This document shows, in pieces, positions 48,019 to 59,520 of a stretch of 64,000 nt of DNA. How positions within the stretch are numbered: position 1 is the stretch's first letter; every line of letters starts with the position of its first letter. The stretch is from Elmis aenea (Eukaryota; Arthropoda; Insecta; Coleoptera; Elmidae). The position numbers and the translations under genes were made by a program. The notes under the pieces are model-generated. The model saw only the letters and a program-made list of their open reading frames with translations, was not told where the DNA came from and did no database searches. The stretch is from assembly GCA_947652605.1 (NCBI GenBank), contig OX393577.1:51993494-52057493 (forward strand), written 5' to 3'.

Positions 48019-49927
48019 CCGAGTGAAAATGAATTCCGGTCCACCTCCTTATTTTTCTTTAGTATTGATTTTGAATAAATGAAATTTTAGACATATGATA
48101 TGCGCAAATAACCGGATTATTTGAATATATTAGGTACGCTATAGTTTCGATTGCGATTGCCCCGCAAATTAGCGTAGCTTTTTGTCATTTTAAACGGGAC
48201 AAGCTGTATGTTTTTACATTTTTTTGAAAGAGGAAACAATTTAAATAGAACTGCACCATTTTGGCAATTTTTTAACTTTAAATATGTTTTTGACAAAAAT
48301 TAAATCTTTAATTATTGTTCCTGACCTGCATGAATAGACTTTTTTGTGCGATCGTACTAGAAACAGTTGTTTGATGGACGCGTTAGCAACCATAAAGTAC
48401 TGCATTTCCGGCCCTATACTTAGCAACGGCCGAAAAAGAAAAAACTTTTTCGGCCGCTACAGCGTACGAAAAAGATCATTTGCATTAAGCAGAACTGAAA
48501 GCGCATGTGCGTGTCTGAATATAAGTTCTCTGAGATTTATGGCTTCCCGTTCCCCGCTAAGGGTAGTGACGTAGAGGTCTTTAGGTTGTTAAATGTCAGC
48601 AGCTGGATTCTGTAACTTTGGATTTAACGGAAATGCAAGTTCATTACTACCTTGTTAATATGACCCACTTCTACGAAAAGCGATGCTCTAACCCACCGGT
48701 GGTAACTCACGGCGGGTTTACCCAAGTTAAAACCTGTATCTACTATTTTAGGAAAGTTAGTACAGAAAATCCTACTGCGCACGTTCACAACTGAAATATG
48801 CTTAACGCGTATTTGTTTAAAAATTACCGCCATGTAACTTTGTACACTCTGTCTTACATTAAAGAATTTATGGTAGTTTTTTTTTTAAGTTTTGATGCGT
48901 TTTGTTCCTATTTTTATATTACACAACGATTTTGTTAAGTTTCTTATTTTATAGTTTGTTTACTGAATTAATTTTGTTTCAATGGTCGTCAGCACTTTGG
49001 GTGGGTATTTTTTAAATTCGGCCAGTGATGTGGTAAAGTAATTCTATTTTGTTTAGTTGATTTCATTTATTTATTGCACTATGTACGTTACAAACAAATA
49101 TACCATGTTATTTATATATTAAGCTGAACTGTGAAATTAAAATTGGCGAATAATACACAAAGATATGACAAAACTTAATTTTGATATAATTTTGTGCATC
49201 TCGCAAGTTACGTTTGCATATTTCTTAATGTTGCGTTTATTCTTTTCTTCGTTCCACCATAAAATATGTGTTAGATGGGCCATCATTCTGAAAGAATGTA
49301 AAAATACCAATATACTGTCATGCGAATAATATACATTACTAGTTTACATGAGGTATTTATTTACTTGTTGAATGAACACAATATAATATTACGGATTTAA
49401 AAATGTAACAAAATTAATATCAATTTGTAAAATAAAAGATTTACTGTACTTACCAAAGCGCTATTTCGTCGCTTCGTTCCTAAATTTACTTATATCCAAC
49501 ACACTTAATTATTGTTAAAAATAAATTCTTTTTTAATTCAACACAAATACAACACTCCAAAAATTTACTTAAATATAACATTTCACCCCCAATCATTAAA
49601 TGTTATTGAGTATTGAGTAAACAAGTCGAAATGACAGGGTTTTAGCCTTAAACGCGGCTGTCGAGCCGGTTTCACACGAATTACGTCTAGCATTTACGGT
49701 TAGGGTTCATCCTTGGTCCTCAGAAGAAACGGAATATCAACTACCCGAATTGGGAAGTCACCACTAACGCGTGGTGTTTACGCTGGTGTTTAAAAGTTAC
49801 GGAATAAGGGGGCAGGTAGTTTATAACCTAATACTTTCGTGTTAATATTGTTACTGAATACTAAATAAAAAATTAGTGTTGATTTACATATGTTCTACGT
49901 TAAACAAATTTATATATTTATATAATA

Positions 49928-50489
49928 CAAGATGATTTACCCGGCGTTACACGGGTGATTACAATTATTCTCTCTTATCAATCACAGACTGCGAGCGCGG
50001 CCGAGACTCTTGTCTCTTCGTTAGTAGCAGATTTATTAATTACTTTTTTAACTTGAATAAGCCCAATAATTCCAAATCATACACAAATGACATACTCTGA
50101 TCAATCATCTTTTCATTTTCTTATAATTCCTTAAAAAATAACTATTTATTGCTTAAAAATTGAATAATAACTCAAATTTATTTTCTTTCGTCTTGTTTCA
50201 ATTAAAAATGTACTAATAAAAATAATACTTCATGTACATTTATTACTAATTGTATACAAAACAATCTTTACTTGTGAAATACACCGCGCCGTATCGTGTT
50301 ATGGCCAGGTATTTGTCGACGTAAGATCGAATCCCGTCCAAGTAATTTTTTCTTCTTCTTTTTTTAATATGTGCTTGTACTTAAAGTTTGGCGTTAGATC
50401 TGCAAGGTCCTACCGATCGGTCAACGGACCTAGGATTCTATAGCGAACAAACAAACAAACAAACAAACAAGCTCTTTTATATATATAGA
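49928..50489 (-). mobile_element. non-autonomous Helitron-like element
   Basis: On the minus strand it starts TCTATATATATAAAAGAGC, then (TTTG)n and TTCGCTATAGAATCC. It ends with a hairpin ACCCG-TGTAACG-CCGGGT followed by AAATCATCTTG and T. Helitrons begin with TC and end with a hairpin some 10 bp before CTRR; here the last four are CTTG rather than CTAG. Flanking A and T fit insertion into AT. A tRNA-like B box (GATCGAATCC, 50326-50335, plus strand) lies inside. 562 bp, non-coding. Confidence 0.5.
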
Positions 50490-50699
50490 TTAAATTTATG
50501 AATAAAACATTACAATCGCACCAAAAAAGGTTATTTAAATTATGTACAGAATTATGCAACTACGTTTACACCGCTAACAGCATACGCCGTCATCTGTCAG
50601 TGACAGAATGTCACGTAGTTTCTAATCTCTATTTTTGAAAAATACTAAAAATTTAAATTGTTTTTAATTCGATGGCACAAAAAATGTAATATGCACCTC

Positions 50700-50797
50700 G
50701 GCCAAAACGTACTTTTTCGTCCTTGCCTGTTTGCTGGCTTCCACTACGTCTCAGCCAGCAAACCAGACAGGGCCAAAAAAGTTACATATTTTGGCCT
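50700..50797. other. long hairpin
   Basis: Arms 50711-50739 (ACTTTTTCGTCCTTGCCTGT, then TTGCTGGCT) and 50753-50782 are inverted copies with few mismatches, around a 13-base loop. Outer GGCCAAAA / TTTTGGCC extends it. Could be a tiny foldback or an RNA hairpin. Confidence 0.55.
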
Positions 50798-51853
50798 TGA
50801 TACATAAATAACTATTATTATGTCAACAACTTAGTGTCCGAAAAACGCTTTCGTAAGATTTTATTGATGTTTGGTTACTTTAGTCGGCTTTGATGGTTTC
50901 AGAATTGGGTTTTTTGTAGAGAAATTCTTTTTTTTTATGGAACGATAGTGGTTCATGCTATTTTAATAAAGATTTCTTTTACGAATCCTGCAATACCCAT
51001 AACTTAATATATTTATATAAATTTTTCTATTTATTTATAAAAATACAAATACTTTTAATTGTCTATTCAACAAAACTTTGAATGTTTTCTTTTGTTGTTC
51101 GTCAAGTTTTAATATATTTTTAGTTATGATCGTCGTGAAAATTTTCAACACGAAAACAGTTGTTTTTTTACTATTAACAATGATCAGAGGGGGGGGGGCA
51201 AAAGAGGCAAATGCCCGGGCCTCACAATGTTTAACGCGATCTGCAAAATAACGTACGAATTTTAAAAAAGCGTCTCACTGCTCCGGGCCTCGTGTTTTCT
51301 TTAAAAATTAATAGGATATCTTTACCAAAATATTGCAATAATTTTTAGTTTTAATTCCAACTTCTAATTACACTACAAGTTACTGATAATTATATAAGCA
51401 ACTATCGTTCTATTTAAAAAAATTGACTATGTGTCGAAAACCCGATTCCGCAACCTTCAAAGCCGATTGAAGTCACCAAATGTCTATAAAACTTTACAAA
51501 AACGTTTTTCGGACATTTGGTTGACATGATAACATTTAATTTGTGCAGGACATGGCACACTTAATAAAAAAAATACATTTTATTTGTCAAAAACTTATTT
51601 GAGGTAATAAAACGAAAACAGTGAAATTGTATTCAAAATTGATTCCTCTTCCCAAAACGGTAAAAATATACAGGGTGTCCTATTTGAAATAAATAAAAGT
51701 TGAGGTCATTTGCGGCGAAACTGGAAGTGAAACTATAATCCACATATGAGTATATTCAAATATACCGGTTTTTTGCATATATCATGAGTCTTAATTTATC
51801 TAAAATCAAAACTAAAGGAAAAAAGAAGGTGTAACAGAATTCATTTACACAGG

Positions 51854-52102
51854 GTATATCGGTCATTTATTTTATGGAAAGTGTAAAAAACTTTGGACAC
51901 ATAGCTGGCTTATGTCTAAAAATTATTATCTGTTGTACTTACCTAGAAAAAAATACATGCATGCAATGTGTTCGTTTTAAATATTAATCGTCATTTGTAT
52001 AATGCAAATATTACATTTTTACCTTTGTAATAAAAATAGTAAATCTCTAAGGATTCACTAATTTAAATAAATTAACAAGAAACGAACTTATAGTATCCTT
52101 TT
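51854..52102. other. no recognised feature
   Basis: AT-rich spacer between the transposon and the X-box motifs. Confidence 0.5.
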
Positions 52103-52116
52103 GTTGCTATGGAAAC
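52103..52116. promoter_or_regulatory. RFX X-box motif 1
   Basis: GTTGCTATGGAAAC fits the RFX-factor X-box consensus (GTTNCC/TATGGNAAC). RFX factors control ciliary genes in animals through such sites close to the promoter. A second motif lies 35 bp downstream. The motif is near-palindromic, so it does not fix the gene's direction. Confidence 0.6.
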
Positions 52117-52151
52117 ATTCTGCTCTCGGCGAATCTTCTTACAAAAACATG

Positions 52152-52165
52152 GTTTCCATGGTAAC
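52152..52165. promoter_or_regulatory. RFX X-box motif 2
   Basis: GTTTCCATGGTAAC is a full match to the X-box consensus, with the palindromic CCATGG core. Two X-boxes this close are unlikely by chance in AT-rich DNA. Candidate exon at 52608. Confidence 0.6.
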
Positions 52166-52316
52166 TATGGATGCACAGCCTACATTTTATCCTTAGCTGT
52201 GTTGTTCGCTTATTATTTACGTATTAATAATAACGTAGTTGTTATTTATAATTATTACGCTAAAGAAATCCTTGCAATTTGCTCAAAAATTTTGTTTTGA
52301 ATTTCATTGTCGTTAT

Positions 52317-52339
52317 AATTTCCGGTGTGACCGGAAATT
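52317..52339. promoter_or_regulatory. palindromic pair of ETS-type sites
   Basis: AATTTCCGGT-GTG-ACCGGAAATT is a perfect 10-bp inverted repeat with two CCGGAAAT cores, the ETS/GABP-type core-promoter element. It lies 290 bp upstream of the candidate exon and 150 bp from the X-boxes. Binding is inferred. Confidence 0.45.
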
Positions 52340-52607
52340 TTAATTAAGAATATTTGTACACACAGAAACCGCAAGTCGTCTGTATGAATGTGAATTAATA
52401 CATGAACTTTCAGTTTTTAATAATAAAGTAGTTAGGAGAAAGATAGCAAAAACAAAATTTACAACCTTGATATAAAGTAGGTACGTACCGCGAATAATGA
52501 ACTTGTTTCCCTGAATTTTTTCGCCTCAATAAGTCCCCTATTTTTCATTTTTAGATGTAGATTAAAAAGTGTGAAGATAAATAATTTGCATTTTTCATTT
52601 GTTATAG

Positions 52608-52689
52608 GATGCTGATAAATTAAAGAAGAGATCCGACATGACATCTAGGGTAGCTGCGAGAAAGATGGAAGCGTCCCAGTATTGTTTTG
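52608..52689 (+). CDS. candidate host-gene 5' coding exon
   Basis: An 82-bp stretch between a splice acceptor (pyrimidine-rich TTTTTCATTTGTTATAG ending at 52607) and a consensus donor (G/GTGAGT at 52690). The frame is open throughout, beginning DADKLKKRSD, with an internal ATG at 52638 that gives MTSRVAARKMEASQYCF and ends in phase 1. GC content and codon use stand apart from the flanks. It may be an internal exon read from GAT, or a first exon whose translation starts at 52638; the X-boxes and ETS sites upstream favour the latter. I do not recognise the protein. Other exons of the gene were not found downstream to the window end, so they may lie beyond a long intron. Confidence 0.5.
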
Positions 52690-52695
52690 GTGAGT

Positions 52696-53575
52696 AACCA
52701 CTTTTTATATCGTTTATTTCGGTCGTAATTTTGTAGATAAACTTTTTTCGTCTCGACACCCCAAACTTTCGAAGTGAAATCTGAATTAAAATTATTTTTA
52801 CGAAGTCTCCGAAGGAATTGCGTTTGTTAGTAGATGTATTTTTATCGTCAACTTCCGAACGCTTGTTGAATAGCGTTTATTAAGTTAAATTAGACATTGT
52901 TCTTTTTAGACGCTGAAATCATTGTAATAAAATGAATCACCATTAAAAGTATGAGACACTCGGAGCGTAAGATAATTACGTATTTCTTAAAAGTTTGGAT
53001 GCTCAGTTTTGCGGTAGTTCGTTCCGCTTGGTATTATTTGATTTAACATTTCGAGAATTTTGTATTAGCCTTGAAGTACGGTTCTCTGAATCATTTCAAA
53101 ATAATTCAAATTAAACCTCATACAATACATAGACTATTAGGGATTATTAAACCGTATTGTCGCCGGTTTAATTAAACCAATACGTCAATTAAGTTTTGTT
53201 TCATTTGTATTTACTCGTTAGGGTTTCCGTTGTTATTCATTATCTCCGGTATTTAGTAATTATTAAAAAGATCTATTGTAAAATATCGGTGGAACAGAAT
53301 ATTAAATCTTATTTTGTAATAATTTTGAGAGATTCATTACTTATTACTTTTAAACCTTGATTTTTAATTATAAGGGTTGTCGCTTAGTTTTCGACTAATT
53401 GTGTATAGGTAGGTAACTCATTTTGTTTTAAAATTCTGATAATTTTTAAATACTTAGTGGTATTTTCGTAAATAAACGTTTGAAAGATAAAAAACGATTT
53501 TAGCGAAATAAGCAATATACTTAAAAGCAAAAAATTTTAATGCTAAATACGTACCTACATATAAACAGGATGTAC
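52696..53575. other. no recognised feature (putative intron)
   Basis: AT-rich; would be the first intron if the exon at 52608 is real. Confidence 0.4.
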
Positions 53576-54040
53576 TATTTAATTTGGGCCAGTATGAGGA
53601 TCTCCCTTGATATTATAAAGATTCGGCAAAATTAGCGAAAAATTTCCTTCATTAACAGAGCTTAATTTATAGCGTTGCTAAGAGGTTTTAAAAAAAAACA
53701 TAGTTATCTTAAAAAAAGCAAAGTATAAGACTTAGAAAAAAAGCAAAGTATAAGACTTAGCTCTTTTTTATTACGTGTAGTATATTTTCTGGTTTAAAAT
53801 AAAAATCTGAAGGTTTAGGAACTAGTAAATTTCTCGTCAAACAAACTGCCAATATTGTTTTTTTCGTAACATACTTAGTTACAAAGATATCAACATCTCG
53901 TCTTGTAGTAACTTAACGAAAAAAGTGTCAAATAAAGTTGTTTGTGGTCATTTACTACATAACCTTAAATTATTTTTAACAGCAGTGTTTTGTTTTTGCG
54001 AACCGATACGGTACTTTGTTCCTTTAAATACAACACCCTG
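53576..54040. repeat. possible short TIR element
   Basis: The left CAGGATGTACTATTTAA and, in complement, the right CAGGGTGTTGTATTTAA form imperfect inverted ends 465 bp apart. The inside has a perfect 25-bp tandem duplication (53711-53735 and 53736-53760). Confidence 0.4.
53711..53760. repeat. 25-bp perfect tandem duplication
   Basis: AAAAAAAGCAAAGTATAAGA plus CTTAG, present twice head to tail without a mismatch, so a recent duplication. Confidence 0.9.
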
Positions 54041-54213
54041 TATATTTTTCATTTTAAACATAAAATTTCTTTTAAAAATGTAAAAATATGTATGTACCTA
54101 AAATCAATCGTTTCTTACAAGGGAGGGTCACGATACATTGTCGCTAGAATTTGATTAAGGCTGTGGTTGTTGCCTTAAAGACATCATAACTAAATGTAAG
54201 TTTTGCGATCGCG

Positions 54214-54580
54214 TTGGCCATGAAACCGTCAAACACAAAACCAAAATTCTTCTATCTACTAATGCGCGCATCTTTGCAAGTAAAATGGTGCAAAGTTTTT
54301 GAAAAAATGTTGAGCGATTCCGGAGAAAAACGTCAAAAACGAAACCCCTGCATAAGCGCTATGATTTGAGAAGTTGTGGTAAATTTGTACAACTAAATCT
54401 ATGCGACTTGCATAGGCGTTTAAAATAGGGAAAACCGTTTTTACAAAGCCCCGTTTTTCGCGTTTTTTTCCGAAACCGTTTAAGATTCTTTCAAAAACTT
54501 TGCACCATTTTACTTGCAAAGGATGCGCGCATTGGCAAATAGAAGAATTTTGATTTTGTCTTTGACGGTTTCATGGCCAA
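54214..54580. mobile_element. 367-bp foldback MITE
   Basis: The left arm TTGGCCATGAAACCGTCAAA is mirrored by TTTGACGGTTTCATGGCCAA at the right. The arms contain AATGCGCGCAT, GCAAGTAAAATGGTGCAAAG and TTTTTGAAA words inverted over about 100 bp, and the centre folds further with more mismatches. Non-coding. No target duplication was recognised. Confidence 0.7.
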
Positions 54581-55383
54581 ACTTTAGTTGATAATAATGT
54601 CATAGTAGTTGCTGACTAGTTAACGTTTAAATAATATACGGGGTGTTTCTTATGCCCGGTCCATTTAGCTAAACTTCAGACACCAATAAGTCAATTGCTT
54701 TAAACATTTTTACATTTTATTATCAATAATTTAGTTATCTTGAACACATAGGGATTATCCATGTATACAGGGTGGTGCTTTTTTCGATGCTCACCATTGC
54801 TATCTTGGAAACGGTAAGAGATACAAGGTCGGTTAAATTAGAGAGAAGTTGCACATTTTTATGACGATTAAGAATTTGAAAAGAAATCCTGGATATTTTG
54901 TTTGGTTTTTGATTTATTACAAAAAAATTGAAAAATGTGATTTTAGAAAAATATTATTATCCTCCCTACCATTCACGCTATTTCATTTAAACTTGGTAAC
55001 TTTATGTTTTTGACCGTCCTGGGTTTGATGACGTCAACAGAAATTTTCTAAGCCTTCTAGATTTCAAGTTGCGATAGTCAACTTTTTTATTTCTTATGGC
55101 CGCCATATTGGATTTTTACACCATCAGACAGACAAAAAAATTAGCTTTTCAGATTGGTAACCAACATACCATTTTTCTTTCAAAAAAATTGTTGAAATTT
55201 GAAAATTTGTATAAATAATCTATAAAATCGCGAATGTTCTGAAAAACAATTGAAATATAATATAAATAAAAGTGACACAATATTTTATAGGTCTAATAAA
55301 ATAACGAAATTACAATAAATTTAAAACACCAGATAAATAATTATTTAAATTGTTTAAAGTGCGCGCCGTTATGTATGATGTAC

Positions 55384-55668
55384 TTAGTGGTTAGTCCTCA
55401 AATTCATTTCGTCCACTGCCTTTAGGATAGTTTGTCTCGAAATAGAGTCGAAAGCATTTTTGATTTTACGGCGAAGAAGTTCAATATTTTCCGTTAGGGT
55501 TGCATAAACAACATCAATGTAAAAGTAACCATAGGCGTTAAACATGGCGATCGCGGAGGCCAATGAACAGGACCAAACGTACCAAGTCATGAATTTTGAA
55601 AGCGTACATCTAAATTAATATCATTTTACAATGCGGGCGTTGTGAGGACCAGCTCCTTCTTGCTGAAA
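55384..55668 (-). pseudogene. QQD(E)GAP-type transposase relic
   Basis: On the minus strand the segment starts FQQEGAGPHNARI at 55668, passes stops, and continues MTWYVWSCSLASAI, then VVYATLTENIELLRRKIKNA and FDSISRQTILKAVDEMNLR. This is the C-terminal half of the Tc3-like/DUF4817 transposase type (FQQDGAGPH..., then VYAT-x-x-x-x-x-EEL-x-x-RI-x-x-AF-x-x-I). The Asp expected after QQ is Glu (codon 55657-55659), so catalysis would be impaired even without the stops. The SPDLNPLD region is degraded. It lies inside the 54768-56460 element. Confidence 0.65.
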
Positions 55669-55961
55669 CTACTAATGATTTTGAATTGTTAATAATGGCA
55701 ATTCGCCTAACATATCTTCTAAATATGTTTCCAACAATCTTAATTTCGTTATCATTAGACCAATAAAATGTTCTGTAGCTTTTATTTATATAATAGTTTC
55801 AATTGTTTTTCAGAGCATTCTCGATTTTATGAATTTTTTACACAAATTTTCAAATTTTAACAAGTTTTTTGAAAGAAAAAAGGTATGTTGTTGTTGGTTA
55901 CCAATCTGAACTTACCGTTTCCAAGATAGCAATGGTGAGCATCGAAAAAAGCACCACCCTG

Positions 55962-56053
55962 TATAAGGTTAAATTAAAGGATGGTTTGCTGGTTTTTGAC
56001 AGGTTTATTATTATTTTTTATTAAAACGTCCTATATGTTTCGCTGACTTTTAA
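55962..56053. repeat. block shared with 61548-61640
   Basis: AAGGTTAAATTAAAGGATGG through ACGTCCTATATGTTTCGCTG also follows the element at 60836-61547. It is the beginning of the foldback at 61562-61902. Confidence 0.75.
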
Positions 56054-56460
56054 AAAAAAAGGTATGTTGGTTACCAATCTGAAAAGCTAATTTTTTGTCT
56101 GTCTGGTAGTGTAAAAATCCAAAATGGCGGCCATAAAAAATAAAAAAGTTGACTATCGCAACTTGAAATCTAGAAGGCTTAGAAAATTTCTGTTGACGTC
56201 ATCAAACCCAGGACGGTCAAAAACATAAAGTTACCAAGTTTAAATGAAATAGCGTCAATGGTAGGGAAGATAATATTTTTCTAAATTCACATTTTTCAGT
56301 TTTTTTTGTAATAAATCAAAAACGAATCAAAATATCCAGGATTTCTTTTCAGATTCTTAATCGCCATAAAAATGTGCAACTTCTCTCTAATTTAACCGAC
56401 CTTCTATCTCTTTCCGTTTCCAAGATAGCAATGGTGAGCATCGAAAAAAGCACCACCCTG

Positions 56461-57127
56461 TATAGTTAATATTTCCCGAGTTATTGCGCAAAAAAAACAC
56501 TGTATCAGTGAAAATAATTTAAGGTTATGTGGTAAATCAAGTACAAAGAACTTTTCTTCTTCTTTTTTTTTTAGTTTTTTTAAGACTGAGATATTGACGA
56601 GTTGCTTTACTTTTTGTACACACTGTATACAAAAATAGATTGTTTTTTCTTTGTAATAATATATTACTTGTAAAAAATTTGATACAATAACCTTCATCAA
56701 CCAAAATAACTTTCTTGGTGAGTTGTCTTTAAACGTTCATGTTATTTTACAAACAAAACCATCTACTTATTTTTCAACAATTATGTAAGTAATTTATTTT
56801 ATGTTCCATAAATATTTATTTTGGGGTAGCTAAAACATTTTCATAGCTTTTTTAAATAAGAAGTGACATATCATTGAAAAAAGATAAATAATGCTATTGT
56901 TTATGCAGACTTGCAGACATACTTATTAGTTAGTGTCCATAATAAAATCAAAAGTTGACTACGTCTTCGTGACTAAGCGTGGCACCGAAAAACTGCCAGT
57001 TTCTTCGACATTAGGACCAGAAAAGATGTTACAGGCAATAAATAATTGCAAAATGTCAGTTTTTGCTTAGGTATATCAAATTAGCCCTCCATCTTTTAAA
57101 ACATCTGAAGCTCTATTATTGCTTATA
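56461..57127. other. no recognised feature
   Basis: AT-rich; a 98-codon minus frame at 56404-56700 is partly made of the TIR and has no motif. Confidence 0.5.
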
Positions 57128-58052
57128 CAGGGTGTCACACAAAAAACGCCGCAAGCTGTAACTCCGTTGTTTGTGGTCCGATTTTGATGACCAAAAAACT
57201 AAATGAAATTACTCTTCAAATACTATAAACAAAAAATAACGAGTTTTGCCTTTTATCTGCGTTAATGACTCCTAATAAGCAAAAAGCGTAAACAGATCTC
57301 TGGACGTTTTTTGTAAACTATGAACACATATTATTTGATCACAAAAATTTTGTTACAAATAATTGTATGCCAAATAAGGGATTAAATACACATTTTAGAG
57401 ACATTTATTACTTAACCAAAGAAAATGTTCTAATAATATTTGCTAATAAGTGAACAATGTTAATGCATTCCCAACACATTTATTATTACCTATTTTTTTA
57501 AACTAATCTCTTTAAAAGTAATTCCATGCGGTTTACTTACGTGCTTCCAGGGTAAAAGGGACAAAGACAATTATTTACCATGCCGATTAGGATTTGTTTT
57601 AAATAAAATATTTGTTTTAGCCATTTTTAACAACAATTGTTTCAAAAATGTGCCAAGTGTTATACATTGTCAAATTCAGAAAAAAATGCTTTACAAATGG
57701 CGTTAAAATCAGATATAGCGTCCATAAGAAAAAATTGACCTGATGATGGTTTTAAACAAAACGAAACGTCGCACGGAAAATATAATTGAGGAATTGGATT
57801 CCTTGCAAAAAGTGGCCATGAAAATTTTTGTTACAGAAATTAAATTCAACATCAAATGAAAAAGTTACGGGCAAAAAACAAAAATCCGCTTTTTTACTTT
57901 TTTCCCTATAACTCAAAAAAAAAGCTAGATAAGTTCTGTTTGCTTCAAATTATTAAGCACCTGAATATACAACTTTGCCCTAATTTAACCGAAGTCGTAA
58001 CTTTTACCGTTTACGAGATCCCCATAGTGGCCCTCGAAAAACGAGAACCCTG
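57128..58052. mobile_element. long-TIR element, possibly chimeric
   Basis: The left end CAGGGTGTCACACAAAAAAC faces a right end that in complement reads CAGGGTTCTCGTTTTTCGAG. Both are CAGGG-type, but they do not match inside. The right part (57710-57770: GCGTCCATAAGAAAAAATTG, AAACAAAACGAA) matches the right arm of the 8687-10140 family. It may be a left end of one family joined to a right arm of another. No transposase frame. Confidence 0.5.
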
Positions 58053-59475
58053 TATATGTTATAATTTTGAAAGTTTTTGTTTATTTCGCGAGTAACAAGA
58101 TTTTATTACCTGCAGCACTTGAAGTGTTTTATTTTTTAATTTAACTTTATTACACAAACGTTTGTCTACCAATATGATGTATCATGTCATAGAATTAAAG
58201 GAATGTAAACACATGATTTTTAGTACAAAATGTTGAAAAATACTGTGCAAGATAACTATGTAATAAAAATGTACAGAACAACGGAGTGACAATACGATAG
58301 GCAGGCAGGCAGTAAGTGAGGTTCATTTTTAAAACAGTTTAGAAGCATCAGAAATCGGAATTAATAGTTGTTTTTTTTTAACTTAAAAAACAGACTGCAT
58401 AACTTTTGCACATTTTTCTCACAAAATAAATAATTAGCGACACCTTGAACAAACACGCTGTAAATTTTCGTTATGCCGTTTTAAGTCGTATATATTTCGT
58501 TGAATAAGTAATCCCTAACAAAAGTACACACAGAACGTGTAAAATAAACGTTGCGTCGTGGACTGTAAACAGCCAATTTGTTTGTATTATATTTATTAAT
58601 AGATCAGATTACAAGGCGGAAGTAAAAAATATATTGCCCTGAATGTTTGCTCGGTTGAATCTGGAAACTTTTTATGTACAAAGTTGGGCTTTCGTGCCAT
58701 AAATTGAGAATGTTTAAAATTAAGCTTATTTGTGTTTACGCCATCATTACAATGAGCTTACGCATCTGGATTTCTGGCGCAGTTAACTATGAAAACACAA
58801 ATGAAACAATCAAATACATATCGATTACTCTTTTTACCTCACACATAGAACGTTGACTAACTGAATTTAAATTACATCGTGATGTTGTGTGATTTTGTTT
58901 TTATCCTAGCTTTTTTTTGTTTCAAACGTAATCAATTTGTTTTAATGTTTCAGTAATACAATTTGGTTTTCGTTTTATCTGACATATATGCCCTTGGCAT
59001 TTGCAAAAATAAACTTTTTAATCGAGATATAAAATACGTTTTAAATTAATTGGTATAGGTATTTATTTTCACTCATGTATGTTTTTCAACCGTGCTTTTT
59101 GTTAAAGTTTCGAATAATACACAGTCAAACGAAATAAATCATTTGACTTTTATGTTATTGTGTAAAGAGATAAAAACATAATTGGCATAGACTATTTCAT
59201 TATTTTTGACATAAATTTTATGTTGCAAAATACGAGTTTAAAACGGCAACGGTGCTAGTGCGACATCATGTTTTGACCTTTTTAAACACATTGTATAAAA
59301 TTTGGATCGTTTTATTGCATTTGAAACTTTGTTAATGCAAATAAGTCCTTCGAACTGGGACAATCCCCTTGCTCGTTTTGAAAACAAATCAAAAACTAAC
59401 TTGTTTTTGTGGATGGAAAGTTTGCATAAAACTACTTTCTGGCTCAGCTTATATTTCTTAAGTTTATTTAGAATT
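58053..59475. other. no recognised feature
   Basis: AT-rich; a short GGCAGGCAGGCAG run at 58301-58313. No gene. Confidence 0.5.
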
Positions 59476-59520
59476 CAGGGTTCTTAACCTAGGGGTCGCA
59501 GTTTGGTTGAGATGTGTCGC
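59476..59520. repeat. hAT-like terminus, orphan
   Basis: CAGGGTTCTTAACCTAGGGG followed by TCGCAG matches the form of common animal hAT ends (CAGGGGTTCTTAACC). No right end or duplication was found. Confidence 0.35.

Larger units (their letters stand above)
48335..50810. other. about 2.5-kb insert inside a TIR arm, identity unknown
   Basis: Sequence between the two halves of the left arm. It contains a Helitron-like element (49928-50489), a 12-bp-stem hairpin CGGCCGAAAAAG/CTTTTTCGGCCG (48427-48456), a GC-richer patch at 49640-49830 and a long hairpin at 50700-50797. No transposase frame was recognised. The insert's own ends show no obvious inverted repeat. Confidence 0.5.
48019..51853. mobile_element. 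long-TIR element, TACACCCCCTT family, copy 2, interrupted
   Basis: The left arm starts at about 48019 (CGAGTGAAAATGAATTCC); the right arm ends at 51853 (GAATTCATTTACACAGGG, then TATA). Both arms share TTTAGATAAATGAAATTTTAG, TATGATATG and GGTTTTTTGCATA-type words inverted. The left arm stops near 48333 after CCTGCATGAAT and resumes near 50810 at ATTATGTCAAC, then TGTCCGAAAAACG, so about 2.5 kb has been inserted there. A G-rich patch (51187-51230) in the centre looks like a hAT end. Confidence 0.65.
54768..56460. mobile_element. long-TIR element with two right ends
   Basis: The left end CAGGGTGGTGCTTTTTTCGA is mirrored at 56460 and again at 55961. The outer arms (54768 to about 55190, and about 56060 to 56460) are near-identical inverted copies containing GATGACGTCAACAG and ACTATTTCATTTAAAC-type words. 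The inner part 55200-55961 is itself a right half of the same family, with a transposase relic. It looks like one complete element (54768-55961) with an extra inverted right arm appended after about 100 bp of foreign sequence. Confidence 0.7.

Noticed and set aside
50446..50470. (ACAA)n run as a CRISPR-like or functional tandem array
   Set aside because: A simple microsatellite near the start of the Helitron-like element; no spacers.
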